Source: Polyangiaceae bacterium (GTDB lineage: Bacteria; Myxococcota_A; Polyangia; Polyangiales; Polyangiaceae). From it: a stretch of DNA of 64,000 nt. Under the pieces are notes generated by a model, which ran no database searches, had not been told where the DNA came from, and saw only the letters and a list, made by a program, of their open reading frames with translations. A program made the translations under genes and the position numbers. This document shows, piece after piece, positions 1 to 7,157 of this stretch (position 1 is its first letter; each line of letters opens with the position of its first letter). The stretch is from contig JADJYE010000030.1 in the NCBI GenBank assembly GCA_016719945.1, forward strand, positions 372,001 to 436,000, given 5' to 3'.

Positions 1-496
1 TTGTCGTTCGACGTGTGCGGCCTGCTGTAGCTCTTCGCGGTGTCGAGCTTCGCGAGGAGCTCGATGAGCAGCTTGCTGCGCATGGGCGCGCCACGGTCGG
101 CGTGGAGCGTGAGCTGGCCTGGAGGCACGTCGTACTTCGCGATGGTCTCGTCGATGAACTGCGTGGCGAGGGTCGCATTCTCGCGGTCGGCGAGCATCCA
201 GCCCACGATGTAGCGGCTGAAGATGTCCATGATGACCTCTAGCTAGAGGTACAGGTAGACGAACTTCTCGAACGTGAGCAGCTTCGTGATGTCCCACGAC
301 CAGACTTCGTTCGGTCCGGTCGCGATGAGCTCGGGCTTCACCGGTGGCGGATGGGCGAGCTGGTTGCGGCGTTCCCTCACCTCGTTCTGCGAGGCCATGA
401 CGCGATAGATCGTTCGCTCCGAGCCGACGTACGTGCCCTCGCTGAGGAGCTTCGCGCTGATCTCGGCGGGCGGCAGATCGAGGAAGCGCTCCTCGG
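1..496 (-). pseudogene. IS3-family transposase OrfB, 3' part (split and nonsense-mutated)
   Basis: Read leftwards on the minus strand, this is the integrase half of an IS3/IS150-type OrfB. It begins ERFLDLPPAEISAKLLSEG, continues through VWSWDITKL with the first catalytic Asp, then DIFSRYIVGWM and HADRGAPM with the second Asp, and leaves the window before the final Glu. An in-frame TAG at 243-245 falls between FVYLYL and LEVIMDIF. The 5' part of the same gene lies at 3708-3950. Joining the two across the inserted transposon gives a continuous reading, IIDVVHEERFLDLPP, so one ancestral element was split here. It should be non-functional as it stands. Confidence 0.85.
492..496. repeat. Left target-site duplication of the inserted transposon
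   Basis: CTCGG here and CTCGT at 3708-3712 flank the 497-3707 element, a 5-bp duplication with one mismatch. Deleting the element plus one copy restores the OrfB reading frame exactly (VVHEERFLD). Five-base duplications are usual for Tn7/Mu-like DDE elements with TGT/ACA ends. Confidence 0.7.
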
Positions 497-542
497 TGTT
501 GGCGCGCAGCCCTGATGCGTCGTTCGGGCCTCCCCGCGATCC

Positions 543-555
543 CGCAGGATGATGG
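543..555. repeat. Left inner inverted repeat of the transposon
   Basis: CGCAGGATGATGG, the exact reverse complement of 3683-3695. Together with the outer TGTTG termini at 497 and 3707 it defines the transposon ends. Confidence 0.75.
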
Positions 556-723
556 CGTAGCTGGGGCCGGCGTGGGCAAGCCCATCAGCGTCGCGGACTG
601 GGCCCGATCGGCGAAGGCGTCGTAACAGCCCCTGCTGGGAGGGAGCATCGGCGCGGCGCTGGCCCACAAAAAGGCGACGGGGGAGATCGTTTTGCCGGCG
701 CTCCCCGTCGTGCTCCTGCATCG

Positions 724-1323
724 GTGGATCGGAGCAACCACTTCGTCGTTCATTCGACGTTCGACGTCAACTTCTGGGCGGCGAAGACGCCCAGCGTCGA
801 AGCCGCCCGCCCGGCGCGGTGCCCGCGATGCAATGTCGCGAGCCGGCGGCCCGGGATGCGTCTCGGCCTCGTCGGGCACGGCCTTCGCGATCGGCAGGTG
901 CGAGGACCACGCGCGCCGTCGGGGCCACCGATCACGGTCGTCATCCCGACGCGCCGCTTTCTCTGCGTCGAGTGTGCCGCGGTCGTCACCGTGGCGCCGC
1001 GTGGAGTCGTTCGACGGCGCCACTTCGGCGCCGCCGCGATCGGGCTGGCGCTATTCCTCTTCGGCGTGCTGGAGCGGAGCGCACGCGGGGTTCAGCGAGC
1101 GATCTCCGGCTGGGGTCTGGGCGCCTCCTGCTGGCGGACGCTGGCTCGCTGGATCGAGGCCGCTAGGAGCCGCGCTTTGCTGCGGGCCCCACGGGCCGCC
1201 CTCGACGGGCTCGCTCGGCTCCAAGTCGCGGCCTTGGTGGGTCGGTCCGTTCAAGCGCTCGCCGCCGCATCTGCGGGCGGCGATCTCGAGCGGGTGTTCG
1301 CCGGCAGCGAGCAGCTTCGGTGA
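724..1323 (+). CDS. Zn-ribbon accessory protein of the transposon
   Basis: A 199-residue protein with two CxxC knuckles, CPRC in the N-terminal third and CVEC near residue 80, which would form one zinc ribbon. A hydrophobic Ala/Leu-rich segment and a basic helical C-terminus follow. It is the first gene in the 497-3707 element, transcribed in the same direction as the transposase, with about 110 bp between them. Small Cys-knuckle proteins of the DUF6431 type travel with DDE/ExeA-type elements in other bacteria, and that is the likely class, but this rests on gene order and Cys pattern rather than on residue alignment. The GTG start at 724 is the first one that keeps the whole ribbon; a later start cannot be excluded. 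Confidence 0.5.
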   Translation: MDRSNHFVVHSTFDVNFWAAKTPSVEAARPARCPRCNVASRRPGMRLGLVGHGLRDRQVRGPRAPSGPPITVVIPTRRFLCVECAAVVTVAPRGVVRRRHFGAAAIGLALFLFGVLERSARGVQRAISGWGLGASCWRTLARWIEAARSRALLRAPRAALDGLARLQVAALVGRSVQALAAASAGGDLERVFAGSEQLR

Positions 1324-1434
1324 GGGGCGACGGGACACATCGGAGGCGATCACGAGCCCCACCTGCCTCGTCCGCTGCGGGCGGACCTGTGCGCTGGTGG
1401 TCTGCTCGGCGCGCCGTTCGGCGCAGGAGGACCC

Positions 1435-2776
1435 ATGGATGCACCCATCTCGCCTCGCGACCACGCCGAGGCCGTCGCACTCTTTCGGGCCGAGATCGTC
1501 GGCTCGCTCGTCCGCCGTGAGCTCGATCGCGGCGACCTCGCCGCCGAGCTCGCGCAGCTCAGTCAAAGGTCGTTCAGACCTCCGCGCACACGGCCACGGC
1601 CCTCGGCGATTCTCCGTCGCCACGCTGGAGCGGTGGTTCTACGCGTATCGCTCCGGCGGGCTCGATGCGCTCAGGCCGCGACCTCGCACCAATAAGGGCC
1701 GGGCCCGTGAGCTGACCGATGCCCAGCGCGACCTGCTCCTCGCCGTGCGCCAGGAGCACCCGCAGATCTCAGCGGCGCTCATCCTGCGCACGCTCGTGAA
1801 GAGCGGGCGGCTCGACGAGGGGGCGGTCAGCGCGGCGACCGTGCGACGGCTCTTAGCCGAGCGCGGCCTCGACCGTGTCGCGCTCCGACAGGCAGGCGAC
1901 GGCAAGCTCCGCTTGCGATGGCAGGCCGAGCGGCCCAACGCGCTATGGCATGCCGACGTCTGCCACGGCGCACCGATCGTAGTCGACGGCGCGAGGCGCC
2001 CCGTGCGCATCCACGCCATCCTCGACGACGTCTCCCGCTTCGTCGTGGCCATCGAAGCTCGGCACCACGAGTGCGAGGGCGACATGATCGCCGTCCTACT
2101 GCGGGCGCTGCGCCTCTATGGCGCCCCCGACGCGCTCTACCTCGACAACGGCGCCACCTACCGGGGTGAGGGCCTGCGGCTCGGATCTGAGCGTCTCGGC
2201 GTGACCCTGCTGCACGCCAAGCCGTACGACGCACCGGCGCGGGGCAAGATGGAGCGCTTCTGGCGCACCCTCAGAGAGGGCTGCCTCGACTTCTGCGGCG
2301 CGGCCACGTCTCTGCACGACCTCAACGTGCGGCTCTTCGCCTGGCTCGACGAGCACTACCATGCGGCGCCCCACGCGGGCCTGCTCGGGGACACTCCGGC
2401 CGTCGCTTTCGAGGCGGGCGCCGTCGAGAGGGCGCCTGTCGACGACGCTCGGCTGCGCGACGCTCTCACGGTCCGCGCCCGGCGCCGCGTCCGACGTGAC
2501 AACACCGTCTCGGTCGACGGCGTCGACTGGCAGACGGACCTCGGCTTCCTCGCGACCCGCCTGGTCACCGTCGCCCGCACGCTCGCGGAGCCCAACCTGC
2601 CACCTTGGATCGAGCATGAGGATCGCCCCTATCCGCTCCAACCGGTGGACCCCGTCGCAAACGCGCGCCGCACCAGGCCACCGCTCGCCACGACGGCTCG
2701 CCCGATCACCGACTTCGACCCTCCTGGCGTGCTCCTCGACCACGCCGTCGGCCGCCGACATCGGAGGGCACCATGA
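1435..2776 (+). pseudogene. DDE (rve) transposase with an internal frame break
   Basis: The N-terminus MDAPISPRDHAEAVALFRAE starts at ATG 1435 and reads to about 1590. The reading then shifts to another frame for the rest: RRFSVATLERWFYAYRSGG (helix-turn-helix), then the rve core with Asp in HADVCHG, Asp in LYLDNGATY and Glu in GKMERFWRTL. A Mu-like C-terminal beta domain follows. The break lies near 1570-1595, in the Pro/Arg-rich stretch joining the start domain to the HTH; one extra base or two missing bases would explain it. The downstream ATPase starts at 2773, overlapping the stop. Neither programmed frameshifting nor a sequencing error can be excluded, as no classical A-run slippery site is visible there. 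Confidence 0.75.
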
Positions 2777-3579
2777 GCATGCACCTCGATCACTTCGGAC
2801 TGAGCGCGGAGCCATTCTCCAAGGAGCTCGCCGATAAGGACCTCTGGCTGCCACCCTCGAAGCAGCACGTCGTCGACGAGCTCGTCGAGGCCATCGAGGC
2901 TCGCGAGAGCGTGGCGATCACCGGCGAGTCTGGCGTCGGCAAGACCTGCGTCTTGCGCGCGACACGTGCCCGCATCCCGACCGATCGCTTTCGCCTCACC
3001 TACTGCCACAATGCGACCCTCGGACGCCGCGACTTCTACAGGCAGCTGTGTCTCGCGCTCGGCCTCCGCCCATCGGCCACCGCCGCCGCTGTCTTCTACG
3101 CGGTCAGCGCCCACGTCGAGGAGCTGGCCGAGACCCGTGTGCATCCCGTCTTCGTCCTCGACGAGGCGCACCTGCTCCACCAGGACACGCTCGATCACCT
3201 CCACATCCTGCTCAACTACGCGTGGGACTCCAGGGCTCTGCTCTCGCTCGTGCTTGTCGGCCTCTCCGAGCTCGATGAACGTCTCCAGCTGAAGCGCAAT
3301 CGCTCCCTCTTCTCCCGCCTCCATCGCCGGCTCGAGATCGACCCGACCACCCCCGAGGACACTCTCGACTATCTCCGCGTCCGTGTCCGCCTCGCTGGCG
3401 TCGAGCGCGATCTCTTCGCCGAGGACGCCGTTGCCATGCTCCACGAGGCCGCACACGGCGCCCTCCGCGAGCTCGACCGCGTCGCCTCGACCTGCCTCCG
3501 TCACGCCGCGAGGAAGAAGCGAAAGGTCGTCGATCGCGACGTCGTCTCCCGCGTCCTCAAGGCCTCAGCGCGCCCCTGA
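2773..3579 (+). CDS. ExeA/TniB-like AAA+ ATPase of the transposon
   Basis: A 268-residue P-loop ATPase. It opens with MHLDHFGLSAEPFSKE, typical of ExeA-like proteins, then Walker A GESGVGKT near residue 55, Walker B VFVLDEAHLL near residue 125, and sensor/arginine residues in LFSRLHRRLEI. The helical C-terminal lid ends in a basic tail. It overlaps the transposase stop by four bases (ATGA), so the two are translationally coupled. By analogy with TniB, MuB and IstB proteins it would act as the target-selecting regulator of the DDE transposase. The coding sequence is intact. Confidence 0.85.
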   Translation: MSMHLDHFGLSAEPFSKELADKDLWLPPSKQHVVDELVEAIEARESVAITGESGVGKTCVLRATRARIPTDRFRLTYCHNATLGRRDFYRQLCLALGLRPSATAAAVFYAVSAHVEELAETRVHPVFVLDEAHLLHQDTLDHLHILLNYAWDSRALLSLVLVGLSELDERLQLKRNRSLFSRLHRRLEIDPTTPEDTLDYLRVRVRLAGVERDLFAEDAVAMLHEAAHGALRELDRVASTCLRHAARKKRKVVDRDVVSRVLKASARP

Positions 3580-3682
3580 CCCGCCCGGGCGCTCGGGCCG
3601 GGGCAACGTCCGTGATGGCCATCACGCGGCGGCTCGGCCCGGGCGTACTCCGTGATGCCCATCATGCAGCCGGGTCCGTCGC

Positions 3683-3695
3683 CCATCATCCTGCG
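3683..3695. repeat. Right inner inverted repeat of the transposon
   Basis: CCATCATCCTGCG, the exact reverse complement of 543-555. The outer end is ACA at 3705-3707, followed by the CTCGT target duplicate. Confidence 0.75.
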
Positions 3696-3707
3696 TGCAC
3701 GGCAACA

Positions 3708-3950
3708 CTCGTGGACGACGTCGATGATGGCCTGTCGCTCTGCCGGCGACAGCGCTCTCGCCGGCGTGGGCCGCGGCGGCGACGGCTCCTTCGGCTTGCA
3801 CGCTCGGTAGAACGTGGCCACCGAGAGCCCGAGTGCTGCCAGGATCGCGACGACGCCCGTGGTCGGCATAACTTCGCGCGCGGCGTTCACGAGGCGCTCT
3901 CGTCGTCGTCGGGCGTCTTCAGCGGGATGCCCAGGAGCGAAGCCACTTTT
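3708..3950 (-). pseudogene. IS3-family transposase OrfB, 5' part
   Basis: In the -1 frame relative to OrfA this reads RERLVNAAREVMPTTGVV, ALGLSVATFYRACKPKEP and LSPAERQAIIDVVHE, the standard N-terminal HTH region of IS3-family OrfB. It stops making sense exactly where the 497-3707 transposon starts. It continues from the A-run at 3947-3954, the expected place for OrfA-OrfB frameshifting. The C-terminal catalytic part is displaced to 1-496. Confidence 0.85.
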
Positions 3951-4312
3951 TTTTGGACGTCGATGATGACCTCGGCCTGCGCGAGCTGCCGCTTCACGCT
4001 GGCGAGCTCTTTGCGCAGCCGCTCGACCTCGTCGGCGAGCGGGTTCTTCTTCGGCTTCGGCCCGCGCTTCTTGGACAACGCTGCGAGTGTCCCTCCCTCG
4101 CGCTCCTTGCGCCACTGGGCCAGGTGCGACGAGTACAGGGCTTCACGACGAAGGATCGCACCGATGTCGACGCCCTTCTCGCCGGCGCGGTCCGTCTCGT
4201 CGAGGATGCGCATCTTGTACTTGGCATTGAACGAACGTCGTCGAGGACGCGGGAGCACCTCGGTGTCCGGCGCGCTGCCGTTCGGCTGGCTGACTGCGGC
4301 TTGCGTTTCCAT
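3887..4312 (-). CDS. IS3-family transposase OrfA
   Basis: A 141-residue protein with an HTH_Tnp_1 domain (RRRSFNAKYKMRILDETD, then SSHLAQWRKERE) followed by a heptad-rich coiled coil (ADEVERLRKELASVKRQLAQAE, Leu zipper). It ends LGIPLKTPDDDES, the classic OrfA tail. ATG is at 4312. The 3' end overlaps OrfB in the -1 frame. OrfA binds the terminal repeats and fuses to OrfB by frameshifting. It is intact, but its partner is destroyed. The right end of the element is probably near 4338, where the minus strand begins TGTAGGGGCGGTGAGG. Confidence 0.85.
   Translation of the reverse strand: METQAAVSQPNGSAPDTEVLPRPRRRSFNAKYKMRILDETDRAGEKGVDIGAILRREALYSSHLAQWRKEREGGTLAALSKKRGPKPKKNPLADEVERLRKELASVKRQLAQAEVIIDVQKKVASLLGIPLKTPDDDESAS
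3947..3954 (-). promoter_or_regulatory. Probable -1 programmed frameshift slippery site (A8) of the IS3 element
   Basis: Eight consecutive A residues on the coding strand, followed by G, give the classical A-AAA-AAG context inside OrfA at VQKK. Slipping back one base enters the OrfB frame (KKSGFAPGHPAED...). This is the known mechanism in IS3-family elements; here it is inferred from position and frame. Confidence 0.65.
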
Positions 4313-4444
4313 GTGGTCACGACCTCACCGCCCCTACAGTAGTTCGAGAGGAGGCCGGGTTCTCATGATCGTTGGCAGAGGGGGGACCACACGCGCGATG
4401 CGGCCTGCCACGCTGGCGATCACCTCCGTTGGCCACCTTGAGAG

Positions 4445-5554
4445 CTATTTTGACGGGCCTGGGAGGCACTCCCGCGCCGCCGCCGCGCCCGCGGCGGCGA
4501 GGTCGACGTCCTTGCCGTGATCGTCCACCCTCGGGTCCCAGCCCGAGATCGAGGCGATGGCGGCGAAGGCCTGCTGCCGCGCTCGCTCCTCCGAGCCGCC
4601 GACCTTGGTGACGGGGGCGGCCGCGATTCGCGCGAGAGAGGGCAGGGCATCGACCGTGCCGAGCTGCGCGGCGAGCTTGAGGTAGCGCTCCTTCACCCAC
4701 CAATAAGGGGCTCCGTCGAAGGTCGCCAGCAGACGCTCGGTGAAGAAGGCGCGATCGTCGTCGGTGGCAGGCTCTTCGGAGAGCTTCACGCCCTCGAGCA
4801 GCTTGAACAGAGGCTCGGTCGCCAGCTGCATCGGTACGATGCGCGGCTGCTCGTCGGACGACTCGTAGCCGGTGAAGCCCTGGTCCGTCGCGCTGCCGGC
4901 TTCGTCGATCAGCGTCAGCCGGAGGTGGAAGTCGTTCGAGGAGAAGCTCGCAGACATCGAGCCGAAGGCGTCCTTCGGATCGTGGAGGCGCACGAAGTGT
5001 GGGCGAGCGAGCATCGCGACGCGCGAAGACGCGAGCAGCTGGTCGGGCCTCGCCGCCTCGATGCGGCCCGCGAGCACGACGGTCTTCGCGTCGTAGTAGT
5101 GGGACGAGTCGATGACGCGGACGCGGTAGGTCTCGCCCTCGCGCGCGAAGCGCGCGATGCGCAGCGTGCCCCCGTGGCCCGAGCCGTCCTCGAGGATCAC
5201 GTCCTTCATTTCGCCGTAAGCCTCGTCGCACCCGAAATCGATCACGAGCTTGCTCGGCTTGTAGTCGGGGACCAGCTCCTTCTTGAGGCGGGACTCGACC
5301 TTCGCGAGCTCCTTCGGGTCGAGGCCGTCGCAGAACGTCGAAGCGCTCTTCGCTTGGGCCAGCGCCTTCGGCGCTCCACGTGAGAAGCAGAGGCTCTCCT
5401 TCCGGGTCACGATGACCGTTTGGGACGGGGTGGGCGGCGGGGCGGGTGGCGAGGCCACGACGACGCTCGGCGCCGCCTCTTCGACGCAGGGGGGTGGGGC
5501 GCCGGCGCAGGCGGTGAGCAGCGCGATGAGGCAGAGGTGGGCCAGCCGGGGCAT
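4445..5554 (-). CDS. Predicted lipoprotein of unknown function
   Basis: A 369-residue protein with a type II signal peptide: basic MPRLAHLC start, hydrophobic core and lipobox LLTAC, followed by a Pro/Ala-rich linker up to about residue 48. The body has no domain I recognise. It contains scattered Cys (ESLCFSRG, STFCDGLD, FGCDEAYGE) and a C-terminal helical stretch rich in Ala that resembles HEAT-like repeats (LGTVDALPSLARIAAAP). It is most likely anchored in the outer membrane facing the periplasm. It is a single gene, transcribed in the same direction as nhaA but 43 bp downstream of that gene's stop, so co-transcription is possible. Confidence 0.7.
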   Translation of the reverse strand: MPRLAHLCLIALLTACAGAPPPCVEEAAPSVVVASPPAPPPTPSQTVIVTRKESLCFSRGAPKALAQAKSASTFCDGLDPKELAKVESRLKKELVPDYKPSKLVIDFGCDEAYGEMKDVILEDGSGHGGTLRIARFAREGETYRVRVIDSSHYYDAKTVVLAGRIEAARPDQLLASSRVAMLARPHFVRLHDPKDAFGSMSASFSSNDFHLRLTLIDEAGSATDQGFTGYESSDEQPRIVPMQLATEPLFKLLEGVKLSEEPATDDDRAFFTERLLATFDGAPYWWVKERYLKLAAQLGTVDALPSLARIAAAPVTKVGGSEERARQQAFAAIASISGWDPRVDDHGKDVDLAAAGAAAARECLPGPSK

Positions 5555-5597
5555 GTGGCCAGAGCAGACCGCCGAGCGCGACGAAGGTTCCTCGGGC

Positions 5598-7007
5598 TCA
5601 GTGCTCGTGGGAGGCTTCGGCCTCCGACGGGGTCTGGGCGGCGTCGGCCGGGGGCGGGCTGAGCAACAGCCGCCCCGCGATCAGGGCTGCGACGCCCGCG
5701 ACGAACGAGGCGACCAGCACGCCGAGCTTCGCCGCTGCCAGGGGGGCGGGCGCGGAGAAGGCGAGCCCCGCGATGAAGATGGCCATCGTGAAGCCGATTC
5801 CCGCGACGCCGCCCACCAGCGCGAGGCCTCCGAACGTCACCCCCTTCGGGATCGTCGCGAGCTTGAGCTTCGCCGTGAGCAGGCACATGAGCACGACCCC
5901 GAGCGGCTTGCCGAGCACCAGCCCCAGCGTCACGCCTGCGAAGACCGGGAACAGCTCCGGGCTCGCGAAGCTCGAGCCGTCGATCGCGACTCCCGCGTTC
6001 GCCAGGGCGAACAGCGGCATGATCCCGAACGCGACGTAGGGGTGGAGCATCGCCTGGAGCCGCACCGTGGGCGCCACCGCCTCGCGCTGCGCGGTCCGCA
6101 CGTGGCGCAGCGCGCCGAGCAGGTCTTCGGCGCGGTGATCCCGTTCTCGGTCCGCGCGGTGAACTCTTCGATCGCCTCGCGCGCCGCCGTCACGAACCCA
6201 CCCTCGCCATACCAGGGCCGAGCCGGCGTCAGCATCCCGACGATGACGCCGGCGATCGTGGGGGTGGATGCCCGCGAGCAGACAGCCCGCCCAGATCACG
6301 ACGCCGGGCACGACGTAGAGCAGGGCGTGCCGGACGCCGATCTTCTGGAAGAAGAGCACCAGCGCGATCCCGCCGGCGACGACGGCGAAGCCCATCGGCG
6401 ACACCCCCGAGGAGTAGAAGATCGCGATCACCAGGATCGCCCCGATGTCGTCGATGATGGCGAGCGCCAGGAGCAGCACGCGCAGCGCCGCCGGCACCCG
6501 CTTGCCGAGCAGCGCGAGCACGCCCACGGCGAAGGCGATGTCGGTCGCCATCGGCACGCCCCAGCCGCCTTGCGTGGGCAGGCCTCGATTGAAGGCGAAG
6601 TAGATCAGCGCCGGGACGATCATGCCCCCGATCGCGGCGGCGATGGGCAGCGCCGCGCGCCTCACGTCGGCCAGCTCTCCCTCGTGGATCTCGCGGCGGA
6701 TCTCCAGGCCGACGACGAAGAAGAAGATCACCATCAGGCCGTCGTTGATCCAGAAATGCACCGTGGTCGTGGCCGTCCACGGGCCGAGGCCGAGGACGAC
6801 CGGCGCGTGCCAGAGCGCGTCGTACGAGCTCGCCGAGGCCGAGTTCGCCCAGACCAGGGCGACGATGGCGGAGATCAACAGGGCGATGCCGCTCGAGGCC
6901 TCGACGTGGAGGAAGTGCTCGATGGGGCGGAGGACTCGTTGGACGGCGCGGCGCGCCGGCGCCCAGGTCTCGGGCGAGGCGGCCCGCCGGGGCTCACTGG
7001 AGGTCAT
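5598..7007 (-). CDS. nhaA: Na+/H+ antiporter NhaA (two compensating one-base frame breaks)
   Basis: An inner-membrane Na+/H+ exchanger of the NhaA family. Diagnostic stretches are FFFVVGLEIRREIHEGEL, PMATDIAFAVGVLALLG, LALAIIDDIGAILVIA (the conserved Asp pair) and FGIMPLFALANAGV. About twelve hydrophobic segments are seen. Between GIHP and DLLGALRH the normal residues (TIAGVIVGMLTPARPW...GITAPK) lie in another frame. The first break is one extra G in the G5 run at 6260-6264; the second is one missing base near 6128. The reading outside this 140-bp stretch is fully family-like, so sequencing error is the simplest explanation; otherwise about 45 residues are scrambled. The ATG at 7007 gives a 28-residue N-terminal extension before the family-typical region. 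The His/Glu-rich tail is unremarkable. Confidence 0.85.
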   Translation of the reverse strand: MTSSEPRRAASPETWAPARRAVQRVLRPIEHFLHVEASSGIALLISAIVALVWANSASASSYDALWHAPVVLGLGPWTATTTVHFWINDGLMVIFFFVVGLEIRREIHEGELADVRRAALPIAAAIGGMIVPALIYFAFNRGLPTQGGWGVPMATDIAFAVGVLALLGKRVPAALRVLLLALAIIDDIGAILVIAIFYSSGVSPMGFAVVAGGIALVLFFQKIGVRHALLYVVPGVVIWAGCLLAGIHPHDRRRHRRDADAGSALVWRGWVRDGGARGDRRVHRADRERDHRAEDLLGALRHVRTAQREAVAPTVRLQAMLHPYVAFGIMPLFALANAGVAIDGSSFASPELFPVFAGVTLGLVLGKPLGVVLMCLLTAKLKLATIPKGVTFGGLALVGGVAGIGFTMAIFIAGLAFSAPAPLAAAKLGVLVASFVAGVAALIAGRLLLSPPPADAAQTPSEAEASHEH

Positions 7008-7157
7008 GGGGCACCGGGGGGCGGTGACACGCACGCGCGTCACCTGGCTCGAGAGGCGGCGGCCCGACCGCCTCGGCTGACCTGTCACGGCGCAGCCGCG
7101 ACACCCACTCGTGCGTTTACCAGGCCGCGGGGGTCAGGACAACGTCGTTCGGCGACC

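Larger units (their letters stand above)
497..3707 (+). mobile_element. TGT...ACA transposon with Zn-ribbon protein, DDE transposase and ExeA/TniB-like ATPase
   Basis: The boundaries come from the sequence. The left end starts TGTTGGCGCGCA, and the right end read inward starts TGTTGCCGTGCA. An inner 13-bp perfect inverted repeat, CGCAGGATGATGG, lies at 543-555 and 3683-3695. A near-perfect 5-bp target duplication flanks the ends. All three genes run left to right and the last two overlap by four bases. The right end also carries spaced copies of a GTGATGSCCATCA-like motif near 3611 and 3650, plausible transposase-binding sites. A DDE transposase with an AAA partner and TGT/ACA ends is the general architecture of Tn5053/Tn7/Mu-like transposition. 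I cannot assign a named IS family. The transposase has a frame break, so the element may be inactive. Confidence 0.8.
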
